A stretch of 64,000 nucleotides of DNA, taken from contig NZ_RWIU01000001.1 of NCBI RefSeq assembly GCF_003944765.1, forward strand, positions 434,001 through 498,000. The letters are read 5' to 3'. Position numbers and translations under genes: made by a program. Within the stretch, counting starts at the first letter, position 1. Each line of letters starts with the position of its first letter. The notes beneath the pieces are model-generated. The model had not been told where the DNA came from. It saw only the letters and a list, made by a program, of their open reading frames with translations, and searched no databases. Of the stretch, positions 7,930 to 18,661 are shown in pieces. Source of the DNA: Hymenobacter perfusus (GTDB lineage: Bacteria; Bacteroidota; Bacteroidia; Cytophagales; Hymenobacteraceae).

Positions 7930-8709
7930 ATGCAGAAATCTACCCCCTTCCTATGGCGGGGCACGATGCTGCTGGCGAGCCTGATGTTGCGGATGCTGCA
8001 CCCGGCTTCGGCCCAGCAGCCTACGCCCCAACCAGCCATGCGCTCCAATCTGAGCAACGCCTGGCTGATGTTCCTGAGTGATACCCGCCTGAGCAAACGG
8101 TGGGGCATTCATGCGGAAGCCCAGGTCCTGCGGAGCCGCACTTCCGCGCTGGGCTGCCAGAACGTGTTTCGGGCCGGGGCCAACTATTACGTGGTGGATA
8201 ACCTGCTGCTGACCGGCGGCTATGCCTACTCCCAGTCGGCGCTGGATGGCGGGCTGCCGGGCGCGCCGGAGCACCGGCTGTACCAGCAGCTACTGCTGCG
8301 CGACACTAAAAGCCGGGTGCAGCTGCAGCACCGCTACCGCCTGGAGCAGCGCTGGGTGCAGCTGCAGCCCCGGCAGGCGTTTACCTACCTCAACCGCATG
8401 CGCTACCAGCTGCGGCTGGCCCTACCCCTCATCGGGAAGGAAATGACGGAGGGAATTCCGTTTCTGGTGGCTTCGAATGAAGTATTTCTGGGCTTCGGCC
8501 GCCACGAAAACCAGCGGCTGCTGCAGCAGAACCGAGCATATCTGGGGCTGGGCTACCAGATTACCAAAGCCGCCGCCGTAGAAATCGGGTACCTTAACCA
8601 ACTGGTCCTGCCTCGACAGGAGAGCCGTTTTGAAGTCAATGAAAACGTGCAGTTCAGCCTGTGCTTCAACCCCGATCTGCGCCGCTCCACCCCGGCTACT
8701 GCACCGTAA
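7930..8709 (+). CDS. DUF2490 outer-membrane-type protein
   Basis: 259 residues with a signal peptide ending at PASAQQ (about residue 30). The mature part shows features of DUF2490: an initial WLMFLSDTRLSKRWGIHAEAQ segment, regularly spaced Arg/Tyr-rich strands (EHRLYQQL, LQHRYRLEQRW, NRMRYQLRLALPL), an NEVFLGFGRH segment and an ending in alternating strands (LGLGYQITKAAAVEIGYL). This pattern suggests a small outer-membrane beta-barrel. Function is unknown. The 180 bp upstream show no clear promoter box, and a strong bidirectional terminator follows. Confidence 0.75.
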   Translation: MQKSTPFLWRGTMLLASLMLRMLHPASAQQPTPQPAMRSNLSNAWLMFLSDTRLSKRWGIHAEAQVLRSRTSALGCQNVFRAGANYYVVDNLLLTGGYAYSQSALDGGLPGAPEHRLYQQLLLRDTKSRVQLQHRYRLEQRWVQLQPRQAFTYLNRMRYQLRLALPLIGKEMTEGIPFLVASNEVFLGFGRHENQRLLQQNRAYLGLGYQITKAAAVEIGYLNQLVLPRQESRFEVNENVQFSLCFNPDLRRSTPATAP

Positions 8710-8735
8710 GGCCGGATTTATTTCCGCTTGCGCAT

Positions 8736-8775
8736 AAAAAAAGCGCAGCTACCGGATAGGGCAGCTGCGCTTTTT
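8736..8775. terminator. Bidirectional rho-independent terminator
   Basis: AAAAAGCGCAGCT (8738-8750) pairs perfectly with AGCTGCGCTTTTT (8763-8775). It has an A-run on one side and a T-run on the other, between convergent genes (DUF2490 and SDR). Confidence 0.9.
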
Positions 8776-8791
8776 GATTTTTCGCCCGGAG

Positions 8792-9637
8792 CTATTCGCC
8801 GGCCGGGAAGTCGGCCGAGTCGCCAAGGTCGGCGACGGTTTCCAACTCCTGTACCAAGCTTGTAAACTTGTCACGGGCACCCTTCACGGCCGCTTTACCA
8901 AGTGGCAAATGCAGCGGCGGGTTTTCCTGGCGCACTATATCAAACATGATTTTGGCGGCGCGCTGCGGGTCGCCGGGCTGCTTGCCGCTGTAGCTCTGAA
9001 TGCCTTTCAGATTTTCGCCCACGGTAGCGCGGTAGTCCTCAATGCTGGTATCCACGTACGTGGCCGAGCTGCCGGCCCACTCCGTGCGGAACCCGCTGGG
9101 CTCAATGTTGGTAACGTGAATACCCAGCGGCTTGACCTGCTGGCTCAGGCTCTCGCCGATAGCTTCCAGGGCAAACTTGCTGGCGTTGTACACGCCCACA
9201 CCTGGGAACGTCTTGAGCCCGCCAATGCTGGTGATGTTGAGAATATGGCCGCTTTTCCGCTCGCGCAGATGGGGCAGCACGGCCCGCAGCACATGCAGCG
9301 GCCCGAATACGTTCACGTCGAACTGGCGCTGCACTTCGGCGGCATCAATTTCCTCGATGCTGCCCAGCGAGCCATAGCCCGCGTTGTTTACAACTACATC
9401 CAAGTGACCGAAATGCTGAATAGCATCAGCAATGCCCTGCTTTACCTGCGCTTCATCGGTTACTTCTACCACGAAGCCCCGGCCGTTTGCGCCGGCTTTC
9501 TTCGTAAACTCATCGGCCTGCTCATGCTTGCGGAAGGTGGCGGCCACGTTGTCGCCCTGGCTCAGACAATAGTCGGCCAGCTCTTTGCCGAAACCGGTGC
9601 TGACGCCGGTAATAAACCAGTTTTTGGTGGTTGTCAT
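8792..9637 (-). CDS. Short-chain dehydrogenase/reductase (SDR)
   Basis: 281 residues from the ATG at 9637. The nucleotide-binding TGVSTGFG is near the N-terminus (classical TGxxxGxG), followed by NNAGYG, ITSIGGL and the catalytic YNASK. The pattern resembles the 17-beta-HSD-like classical SDR subgroup often annotated simply as oxidoreductase; substrate unknown. Cytoplasmic. An in-frame extension to 9742 has no ATG and no family similarity and is not used. The gene ends against the bidirectional terminator shared with DUF2490 and lies divergent from guaB. Confidence 0.92.
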   Translation of the reverse strand: MTTTKNWFITGVSTGFGKELADYCLSQGDNVAATFRKHEQADEFTKKAGANGRGFVVEVTDEAQVKQGIADAIQHFGHLDVVVNNAGYGSLGSIEEIDAAEVQRQFDVNVFGPLHVLRAVLPHLRERKSGHILNITSIGGLKTFPGVGVYNASKFALEAIGESLSQQVKPLGIHVTNIEPSGFRTEWAGSSATYVDTSIEDYRATVGENLKGIQSYSGKQPGDPQRAAKIMFDIVRQENPPLHLPLGKAAVKGARDKFTSLVQELETVADLGDSADFPAGE

Positions 9638-9767
9638 GAAACGTGGAGGGGAATAATGGAAGGATATGCGCTTCGGATTCAGGAAGCGTTGGGCGGTATA
9701 ACTCCGGAACGGGCGCGTAGGTTTTTCTCCGGCTGGTGCCAACCACGCGGCGTCAGCGGCCCTTTAG

Positions 9768-11351
<1,584 letters not shown>

Positions 11352-11393
11352 GCCGACTTCGAAAGCATTACTTATTTTCCTTCGAAATATTCC

Positions 11394-11432
11394 AAAAAAG
11401 CCGATGGCCATTACCGGCCGTCGGCTTTTTTT
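11394..11432 (+). terminator. Rho-independent terminator after guaB
   Basis: GCCGATGGCC pairs with GGCCGTCGGC (one wobble) around a short loop, with A-runs before and a T7 run after. Confidence 0.85.
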
Positions 11433-11555
11433 CGCCGATTACGTAGGTAGGCCGGACTACGTGCCCGATAGATATGTGACGCTTTTTCCGCCTACTCCCC
11501 TATCTTGCTTTCCCATTTCGGCCCGCCTCCCGGCCCTTTCCAGTAGGATTACCGC

Positions 11556-13655
11556 ATGTCATTTTTTCGGAAGCTCCATTCCTTCCTGGTTCCATTCTCC
11601 CTGCTAAGCTGGTTTGGGCTGCTGGCCTGTACGCTGTTATACGCACATCCATCCTTATTATCCCCATCCATCAGCCCCCCGCCCGGTTGGCTGCTATTGG
11701 TGCTACAGGCAGTCTTTACGGCCTGTATATTTATCCAGGAGCGTGGCACCGGGGAGCGGCTGCGAGGCCTTGATTTTGTAGGCCTGATCCGGCGATTAGT
11801 GCTGGGACCGGGGTTACTGGCTACCGTTTGCGTAGGGCTGCACCTCGTACAGCAGCTCGTTCAAACCAAGCTACCCGAAACCGGCTCAGTTCTCTTCACC
11901 TGCATTTATACTATAAATGTTGGCCTTTTTGTGCTGCTGCTGGCCCGTACCAACTATGCCTGGCGGTCCTTGGTGCTGTTTCGCTCCTCTGCCCGGTTGC
12001 GGCGCCTGTGGCTGTGGTTTGAAGTACTGCTGGGCATCACCTTGCTCTTCCGCCTGTTTACCTGGACGCCACCCTTCGGCCTGAGCACGGCTTTATTGGG
12101 TGCGTTGGCTGCGTTTGGGGCCTATATCAGTGGCCAGCAAAAATGGGTCGCCTACCTCAACCGCCGCCAGAAAATAGAAGTCATTTTGCTGCAGTTGGCC
12201 ATCATTCTGGCCATGGCTGTGTTTGTGGCCTATTTCCTCCAAACCAAATCTGACCCGCAGCTGATTGCGCCCGCCACGCAGCATGCTTTCCTGATTTTAA
12301 ACGCCTTCTTCGCGGGTTTCTATGCGGTAATAGGACTACTGGTTACCTTCTTCAACCTACCTACGGCGGGGGTATTTGAGCAGAAGCGCGAAGAAATTCT
12401 GAGTCTGCAGCGGCTGACGCAACTCATTCAGCGCGGCCAGAATGCAGAGGAAGTGTACCGCATGTTCTTCGACTCGGCTATTCAGACCGTGGAGGCCGAT
12501 GCGGCCTGGCTGGATGTGGAGGAAGGCGCGGAAAGCTACCCGGGGCAGTATTATGCCTTGCAGCCTGAGCAGGCCAAAGCCATTCGCAATCTGCTGGTTG
12601 ACTACAACCTCAACCATATTGAGTACCTCAACAACGACCTGTTCAACAGCAGTGGTTTTCGGGCGCTGGATTTACCGTTTGGCTCCCTGATTGTCATGCC
12701 GTTGCGCTCCAGCAAACGGCAGTATGGCAACCTCTACATGCTAAAGACCATACCGCAGGGTTTTGACCGGGAGAGCCTGAGTATTCTGCAGACCTTCGCC
12801 AGCCAGGCCGTACTCAGCATTGAGAATCTGCAGTTGATTCAGGCCTCCCTGCACACGCAGCGCGTACAGGACGAGCTGAAAATTGCCTCGGCAGTGCAGG
12901 ACAGCCTTATTCCGAAAAATCTGCCCATTGACAACTGGTTTGAAATAAGCTCCCACGCTTTGGCGGCCACGGAAGTGGGCGGCGACTTTTACGACTTTCT
13001 GCACTTGCCCGGCCGGCGGCTGGCAGTGCTCATCGGCGACGTATCGGGCAAGGGTGTGACGGCGGCTTTTCATGTGGCGCAGATGAAAGGAATTTTTCAC
13101 GCGTTGATGCAGGAAAACCCGCTGGCCCGCAACGAGCGGGAGAAATTTCCGGTGCCCAGCAAATTCATGGCGCAGGCCAATACCGCGTTGGCGCGCTGCC
13201 TGGAGAAGTCGGCTTTCATCACTGCTTCGCTCTATATCATTGATTATGAGCATGGTGGCTTCGTATTCGCCCGGGCCGGGCATTGCCACACGTTGTATTA
13301 CCACTCCATCAAGGAGGAAGTATCGTATTTCCGCACCGCTGGACTGGGACTGGGCATTATCCGCCACGATGGCTACGAAAAGCACATCAAGAACCAGTTC
13401 TACGACTACAATCCCGGCGACGTGATGGTGATTTACACTGACGGTATTGTGGAGGCCCGCAACGGAGCGCAGGATGAATACGGCGAGGAACGGCTGCAAC
13501 AGATGCTGGAGCACACCTATTATCTTGATGCCGAGCAAATTAAAGAACAGATTCTGGCTGACCTCAATGAGTTCAGCAAAGGCCAGCCCATACACGACGA
13601 TCAGACGCTGCTGGTAATTAAATTCAAAGCCTCCCAACCCGAAGGCATCCTTTAA
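11556..13655 (+). CDS. Membrane-bound GAF-PP2C phosphatase (RsbU/SpoIIE-like)
   Basis: 699 residues. The first 270 hold about seven membrane helices, followed by a GAF-like sensor (about 285-430). A C-terminal PP2C phosphatase domain of the SpoIIE/RsbU type occupies about 440-695: VQDSLIPKNLP, TEVGGDFYDF, IGDVSGKG with metal-binding D495, AGHCHTLYY and YTDGIVEARN. These enzymes dephosphorylate a STAS-domain antagonist, releasing a sigma factor or other target from its anti-sigma kinase. The STAS gene follows 14 bp later and an RsbW-like kinase after that, a complete partner-switching set. The membrane part probably senses an envelope signal, but the signal is unknown. No sigma factor gene is adjacent. 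Confidence 0.9.
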   Translation: MSFFRKLHSFLVPFSLLSWFGLLACTLLYAHPSLLSPSISPPPGWLLLVLQAVFTACIFIQERGTGERLRGLDFVGLIRRLVLGPGLLATVCVGLHLVQQLVQTKLPETGSVLFTCIYTINVGLFVLLLARTNYAWRSLVLFRSSARLRRLWLWFEVLLGITLLFRLFTWTPPFGLSTALLGALAAFGAYISGQQKWVAYLNRRQKIEVILLQLAIILAMAVFVAYFLQTKSDPQLIAPATQHAFLILNAFFAGFYAVIGLLVTFFNLPTAGVFEQKREEILSLQRLTQLIQRGQNAEEVYRMFFDSAIQTVEADAAWLDVEEGAESYPGQYYALQPEQAKAIRNLLVDYNLNHIEYLNNDLFNSSGFRALDLPFGSLIVMPLRSSKRQYGNLYMLKTIPQGFDRESLSILQTFASQAVLSIENLQLIQASLHTQRVQDELKIASAVQDSLIPKNLPIDNWFEISSHALAATEVGGDFYDFLHLPGRRLAVLIGDVSGKGVTAAFHVAQMKGIFHALMQENPLARNEREKFPVPSKFMAQANTALARCLEKSAFITASLYIIDYEHGGFVFARAGHCHTLYYHSIKEEVSYFRTAGLGLGIIRHDGYEKHIKNQFYDYNPGDVMVIYTDGIVEARNGAQDEYGEERLQQMLEHTYYLDAEQIKEQILADLNEFSKGQPIHDDQTLLVIKFKASQPEGIL

Positions 13656-13669
13656 CGTAGCACGGAGTT

Positions 13670-13999
13670 ATGAAAATAACGCAACAATCAACTGAAAGTA
13701 CTCTTACACTCAGCCTGGATGGTGAACTGGATGCCAGTTCTTCAGTAGTACTGGATACGGAACTCAGCAAGCCCGAGATACTGGGCAACCAGAAAGTACT
13801 AATTGACTGCCGCCAGCTGAACTACATTTCTTCGGCTGGTTTGGGCGTTTTCATCTCCCATCTGCAAACGTTTCAGGACGCGGGGGTGAAGCTGGTGTTC
13901 TTTAACATGCAGGATAAAGTGCATAATGTATTTGAGATTTTAGGCCTCGATTCGCTGATGACGATTGTTCCGTCGGAGGCCGAAGCGGTGGCCGTATAA
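13670..13999 (+). CDS. STAS-domain anti-sigma factor antagonist (RsbV/SpoIIAA-like)
   Basis: 109 residues, a single STAS domain. The phosphorylation loop is YISSAGLGVF with Ser55 at the position of SpoIIAA Ser58, followed by a typical amphipathic C-terminal half (KVHNVFEILGLDSLMTI). When unphosphorylated such proteins bind the cognate anti-sigma kinase and free its client; phosphorylation switches them off. The flanking phosphatase (upstream) and kinase (downstream) are the natural partners. Confidence 0.93.
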   Translation: MKITQQSTESTLTLSLDGELDASSSVVLDTELSKPEILGNQKVLIDCRQLNYISSAGLGVFISHLQTFQDAGVKLVFFNMQDKVHNVFEILGLDSLMTIVPSEAEAVAV

Positions 14000-14023
14000 T
14001 AGTGCTGCACGGAAGCCGAGGGG

Positions 14024-14437
14024 ATGAAACACGCAATCAGAATTAGCTGCACACGCCGCAACCTAAAGGTGGTGCGTGACTTCGTGAGCGAGTTTCTGCT
14101 GAGTTACCACCTTTCCGAACTGGTGATTAACCAGATTGTGCTGGCCGTGGACGAAGTGGTAGCCAACCTCATTATTCATGGCAACGGCGAAGATGAGTCG
14201 CAGTTTCTGGATGTGCGGGTGAACCTACAGAACCAGGAATTCAGCATCGAAATCGAGGATACCAACCTCACTTCTTACTCCCCTACCAGCTACGTGGAGC
14301 CCGATTTGCAGGAGTATGTGCGCATCGGTAAGAAGGGCGGCGTCGGCATGATGCTCGTTAACCGCATTATGGACCGGGTGGAGTTTACCACCGATGGCAC
14401 GCGCAACCTGTGTCGGTTGTATAAGAAACTGAGCTAA
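14024..14437 (+). CDS. Anti-sigma factor serine kinase (RsbW-like ATPase)
   Basis: 137 residues of the HATPase_c_2 class. The N-box LAVDEVVANLIIHG and the G-rich KKGGVGMMLVNRIMD lid are visible. In partner switching it phosphorylates the STAS antagonist and, when free of it, sequesters its client. It starts 24 bp after the STAS gene and ends before a strong terminator, closing the three-gene operon. The client is not encoded here. Confidence 0.92.
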   Translation: MKHAIRISCTRRNLKVVRDFVSEFLLSYHLSELVINQIVLAVDEVVANLIIHGNGEDESQFLDVRVNLQNQEFSIEIEDTNLTSYSPTSYVEPDLQEYVRIGKKGGVGMMLVNRIMDRVEFTTDGTRNLCRLYKKLS

Positions 14438-14464
14438 AACACCGTTACGGTATTGGCTCACCGG

Positions 14465-14494
14465 AAAGCACTCCGCCTGCGGAGTGCTTTTTTT
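14465..14494 (+). terminator. Rho-independent terminator of the partner-switching operon
   Basis: AAGCACTCCGC pairs perfectly with GCGGAGTGCTT with a 2-nt loop, followed by a T-run. Confidence 0.92.
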
Positions 14495-14623
14495 GTGGCC
14501 GCCAGCAACCTCACGTCTTCCTTGGCTCCCGGAAAAAATCCGTAAAATTGCGCTAGTCAGCCATCCGCACCCGGAACATTTTCCGACCGGATTTCCTTGC
14601 TTCGCCGATTCCTTATCTACTGT

Positions 14624-16909
14624 ATGCACAAACGCATTTTGTTTGCCGGCACCGCCGCGGCTGCTCTTCTGGCCGGGTGCCAGGCTACCAAACCCACCAA
14701 AGCATCGGTTACGCCGGTTGAAACGCTGGGTACCACCGCAGTTCCCGCTTCCGAGTTTGCCTACGTCTACCGCAAAAACAACAGTTCGGCTCCGGAATAT
14801 GGCACCAAAGCCAGCGTGCAGGAGTACCTCGACCTTTACACCAACTTCAAGCTGAAGGTGCTGGAAGCGGAGCAGCGCGGCCTCGATACCACCCAGGCGT
14901 TTAAGCGCGAGCTGGACGGCTACCGTCAGCAATTGGCCCAGCCATATCTCACGGAGAAGAGCGTGACCGATAAGCTGGTCCGCGAGGCATATGAGCGCAT
15001 GAGCAAGGAGGTAAACGCCTCCCACATTCTGGTACGCCTGATGCCCGATGCTACCCCCAAGGATACGCTGGCCGCCTACCAGAAAGCTATGGCGCTGCGC
15101 CAGCGCGTAACCGGCGGTGAGGACTTTGCCAAAGTGGCCCGTGAAACGTCCGAAGACCCTTCAGCCCGCGAAAACGGCGGCACGCTGGGCTACTTCACGG
15201 CTATGCAGATGGTGTATCCCTTCGAGTCGGTGGCGTATGTTACACCGGTGGGGCAGGTGTCGCAACCGGTACGGACCCGCTTTGGCTACCACATCATCAA
15301 GGTCAATGATGTGCGCCAGGCGCAGGGCGAAATCAAGGTAGCGCACCTTATGATTCGGGCTACTCCCGGCATGCCGGCTGCCGACTCCGTGACGGTACGT
15401 AAGAAGGTAGATGAGTTGTATAACCGCCTCGCCCGCCGCAATGAGAACTGGGAGAAGCTGGTAGGCCAGTTTTCCGAAGATGCCGGCTCGGCCGCCAACG
15501 GTGGTGAGCTGCCGCCCTTCGGCACTGGCCGCATGATTCCGAGCTTTGAGGAAGCTGCTTTTAAACTCCAGAAGCCCGGCGACATCTCCCAACCCGTCCA
15601 GACGCCCTACGGCTGGCACATCATCAAGCTGCTTGAAAAGCAGCCGGTGCCTTCATTTGAGGCGATGGAGCCCACGCTCAAAAGCAAAGTCGCGAAGGAT
15701 TCCCGCTCGGAGCTTAACAAAACCGCTTTCCTTAAGCGCGTACGCACCGAGAACAACTTCACTGAAAACCAGGCCGGCAAGGAGTACCTGTTTGCCAAGG
15801 TGGACACCTCGTTGGTAACCGGACGCTTTGCATACACCGCCCCGGCCACTCCTACCAAACCGAGCAAAACGACTACCGACAATTCCACCCTGTTCACCAT
15901 TGCCGGCAAGCCGTATTTGGTGAAGGAGTTCCTGACCTACGCGCAGCAGAACCAGAAGCCGCGCCCCGGCGCCGAGCCCCGCTTCGCCGCGCAGCAGCTC
16001 TATGACCAGTATGTGGAGCAAAGCCTGACTGACTACGAAAAGGCCAACCTTGAAACGAAGTACGAGGACTACCGCATGCTGGTGAAAGAGTACCGCGACG
16101 GGATTCTTTTGTTCCAGCTCATGGATGAGAAGGTATGGAGCAAGGCCATTGAGGACACCGTAGGGCTGCAGAAATACTTTGCCGAAAATCAGGCGAAATA
16201 CCAGTGGGAGCCCCGTGTGCAGGCCACCGTTATCAGTGCTGCCTCGCCGGAGCTGCTGAAAAAAGCGCAGCAGCTCCAAAAAGCCGGCCGCTACCAGCTC
16301 ACAACCGGCCTACCTGCACCCGTTGCCTTCCGCACTGGCTCGGCCGAGGCTCCGGCCAACACCCTAACGGCCCTGGCCGAACGGCTGCTGACCGACGAAA
16401 CCCTCAGCCTGCGCGCCGTGGGCCACGTAAAAAAGGGGGAAACCCCAGCTCTGGCCCGGCGCCGGGCGGAGGCCATAGTGGCTGCTCTGCGGGAGCAAGG
16501 CGTGCCCGCCGGCCGCCTCAGCAGTAGCGCCGACAGCAAACCCACGGTAGCTCAAGCCACCTTTGAGCTGACTACCACCAACGTAACCGCACTGGAAAAT
16601 GTGCTCAATACCCAGAACCCGCTAGCCGTGCAGATTCAGCAGCGCAGCTTCCAGAAGGGCGACAATAAAGCCGTGGACCAGTTCCTGAGCAGCGGCCCCA
16701 GCACCTACGCCACCCAACAGGATGGTCGCTCAGTAGCCGTACTAGTAGAGAAACAGCTGCCGGCCGGCCCCAAAACCCTGGCCGAAGCCCGGGGACAGGC
16801 CACTTCCGACTACCAGAATTATCTGGAAAAACAGTGGATCAGCCAGCTACGCGAAAAATATCCGGTGAAGATCAACCAACCTGAGGTTGATAAGCTGGTA
16901 ACGAAATAG
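14624..16909 (+). CDS. Parvulin-type peptidylprolyl isomerase lipoprotein (PpiD/PrsA-like)
   Basis: 761 residues from the ATG at 14624. The signal ends in a lipobox (LLAGC, Cys19), so the protein is a lipid-anchored periplasmic chaperone. Two rotamase domains follow: about 131-227 (ASHILVRLMP ... FGYHIIKV) and about 239-339 (VAHLMIRATPG ... YGWHIIKLLEK). The rest is helical chaperone-like sequence. Residues of about 580-650 (LRAVGHVKKG, then ARRRAEAIVAALREQGVPAG) resemble the second half of an OmpA-type peptidoglycan-binding domain, unusual in a PPIase. Such proteins assist folding of exported and outer-membrane proteins. A SurA-like gene and MoxR follow. The upstream in-frame TTG at 14597 is less likely because it would bury the lipoprotein signal. 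Confidence 0.9.
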   Translation: MHKRILFAGTAAAALLAGCQATKPTKASVTPVETLGTTAVPASEFAYVYRKNNSSAPEYGTKASVQEYLDLYTNFKLKVLEAEQRGLDTTQAFKRELDGYRQQLAQPYLTEKSVTDKLVREAYERMSKEVNASHILVRLMPDATPKDTLAAYQKAMALRQRVTGGEDFAKVARETSEDPSARENGGTLGYFTAMQMVYPFESVAYVTPVGQVSQPVRTRFGYHIIKVNDVRQAQGEIKVAHLMIRATPGMPAADSVTVRKKVDELYNRLARRNENWEKLVGQFSEDAGSAANGGELPPFGTGRMIPSFEEAAFKLQKPGDISQPVQTPYGWHIIKLLEKQPVPSFEAMEPTLKSKVAKDSRSELNKTAFLKRVRTENNFTENQAGKEYLFAKVDTSLVTGRFAYTAPATPTKPSKTTTDNSTLFTIAGKPYLVKEFLTYAQQNQKPRPGAEPRFAAQQLYDQYVEQSLTDYEKANLETKYEDYRMLVKEYRDGILLFQLMDEKVWSKAIEDTVGLQKYFAENQAKYQWEPRVQATVISAASPELLKKAQQLQKAGRYQLTTGLPAPVAFRTGSAEAPANTLTALAERLLTDETLSLRAVGHVKKGETPALARRRAEAIVAALREQGVPAGRLSSSADSKPTVAQATFELTTTNVTALENVLNTQNPLAVQIQQRSFQKGDNKAVDQFLSSGPSTYATQQDGRSVAVLVEKQLPAGPKTLAEARGQATSDYQNYLEKQWISQLREKYPVKINQPEVDKLVTK

Positions 16910-16934
16910 AGACGGTAATCACCCGTAAACGCAG

Positions 16935-16984
16935 AAAGTCAGGAGTCGGAATGAAACGCCCACCTCATTCCGACTCCTGACTTT
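16935..16984. terminator. Long hairpin, likely terminator (20-bp perfect arms)
   Basis: Bases 16935-16954 and 16965-16984 are perfect reverse complements around a 10-nt loop (core AGTCAGGAGTCGGAATGA). An A-run precedes and TTTT follows. It lies 25 bp after the lipoprotein PPIase stop. Its word composition resembles the other palindromes of this window. Confidence 0.75.
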
Positions 16985-17182
16985 TCGCTTCTATCACTGG
17001 CGGCTCTGCAACCCCTTGCGGCCGGTCTGACTCTCTGCTGCGAAGCGGGCACTTCCCGGAGGAATCTGTGGTTTTGCCGGAGAAAGGATTTATGATGAAA
17101 TTTACGGGCAGCTTTGGGCGTTTTGCCGGCTGTCTGGCTTCAGCAACGCCCCTGGCTTGTTGCAGCATTACGGAAAGATTCC

Positions 17183-18571
17183 ATGATTCAAATATTGCGA
17201 GTACCGGCCCGTAAGCTACTGCTGAGCGCGGTGCTGCTGGCCGTTTCGGCCACTGCCAGCTACGCCCAACTGGGCGTTGGACGCCCGGTAGGGCAGAAAA
17301 TAGTAGACGGTATCATTGCCAAGGTGGACAACCAGATTGTGCTCCGCTCTGATTTGGAAACCATTTATGCTCAGGAAGTAGCCCGCGCCGAAGGCAAGCC
17401 GTTGCCGCCCGACACGCAGTGCCGCATTTTGCAGAGCCTGGCGCTCAACAAGCTGCTACTGGCCAAAGCCGAAACGGACTCCGTGGTGGTCGAGGACTCC
17501 CAGGTAAAAAGTGAGTTGGACCGCCGCATGGCCTATTTCGTGCAGCAGATTGGCTCCGAAAAAAAGCTGGAGGAATACTATAACAAGCCGCTGAAGCAGC
17601 TGAAGGAAGAGCTGCGCATTCAGGTGAAGGAGCAGCTGGTGCAGCAGAAAATGCAGGACCAGATTGCCGGCAAGGTGTCCGTGACGCCCCGGGAAGTCCG
17701 CCAGTTCTTCAACCGGATGCCCAAAGACAGCCTGCCTTATTACTCCACGGAAGTGGAAGTAGGCCAGATTGTGAAGGTGGCCAAAACCAACAATAAGGCC
17801 AAGCAGGAGTCCCAGGCCAAACTCAATGACATCCGGGCCCGCATTGTGGCCGGCGAGGATTTCGCTACGTTGGCCAAGCAGTTTTCCCAGGACCCCGGCT
17901 CGGCCGTGGAAGGGGGTTACCTGGGCTTTTTCAAGCGCCGCGAGCTGGTACCAGAGTACGAAGCCGCCGCGCTGCGGTTGGAGCCGGGCGGGTTATCACC
18001 CATTGTGGAGTCGCAGTTTGGCTTTCACCTGATTCAGCTGATTGAGCGCAAAGGCGACTCCTACAGCACCCGCCACATTCTGCTCAAGCCCGAAACCGGC
18101 ACCGCTGATACCAACGAGGCCTCCCAGGAACTCACCAAACTGCGTCGGCGCATTCTATCTGATAGCGTGAGCTTTGCCAAAGCCGCCAAGGATAATTCCG
18201 ACGACAAGCTTTCGGGCGGCAACGGCGGCCTGATGCAAAACCGCCGCGACGGTAGCACCTACCTTTCCCTCGACCAGCTCGATCCGGCCATTTTCTTCAC
18301 CATTGACACCATGAAAGTAGGAAGCGTCACGCCGCCCCTACCCTACCGGACCGACGATGGCAAAGACGCCGTACGCATTCTGTACCTGAAGTCGAACACC
18401 CCGCCTCACCAGGCCAACATCGACGACGACTATCAGAAAATTGCAGCAGCGGCCCTCAACGAGAAGAAAAACAAAGCCCTTGACACCTGGTTCGCCCAGA
18501 ACCGGGGCACCGTATACCTCGAAGTTGACCCTGAGTACTCCGGCTGTCAGCTGCTGAACGCGGTGAACTAA
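17183..18571 (+). CDS. SurA-like periplasmic peptidylprolyl isomerase
   Basis: 462 residues from ATG with a signal peptide ending at ASYAQ (about 25). The SurA N-terminal chaperone region begins with the family hallmark DGIIAKVDNQIVLRSDLE. Two rotamase domains follow at about 190-291 (SQDPGSAVEGGYLGFFKRRE, FGFHLIQLIER) and about 296-395 (STRHILLKPET, NSDDKLSGGNGGLMQ). SurA escorts unfolded beta-barrel proteins through the periplasm to the Bam complex. It sits between a PpiD-like lipoprotein and MoxR, an envelope-biogenesis neighbourhood. The TTG at 17114 lies upstream of the signal peptide and is rejected. Confidence 0.93.
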   Translation: MIQILRVPARKLLLSAVLLAVSATASYAQLGVGRPVGQKIVDGIIAKVDNQIVLRSDLETIYAQEVARAEGKPLPPDTQCRILQSLALNKLLLAKAETDSVVVEDSQVKSELDRRMAYFVQQIGSEKKLEEYYNKPLKQLKEELRIQVKEQLVQQKMQDQIAGKVSVTPREVRQFFNRMPKDSLPYYSTEVEVGQIVKVAKTNNKAKQESQAKLNDIRARIVAGEDFATLAKQFSQDPGSAVEGGYLGFFKRRELVPEYEAAALRLEPGGLSPIVESQFGFHLIQLIERKGDSYSTRHILLKPETGTADTNEASQELTKLRRRILSDSVSFAKAAKDNSDDKLSGGNGGLMQNRRDGSTYLSLDQLDPAIFFTIDTMKVGSVTPPLPYRTDDGKDAVRILYLKSNTPPHQANIDDDYQKIAAAALNEKKNKALDTWFAQNRGTVYLEVDPEYSGCQLLNAVN

Positions 18572-18661
18572 TGTATTCGTTTTTGGTATCTGGTTGGTGG
18601 TTTTTGGCCTGTTCAATTGCCAGAAAGTACCAACCAACTACTGAGAACCAAAATCCAACTT

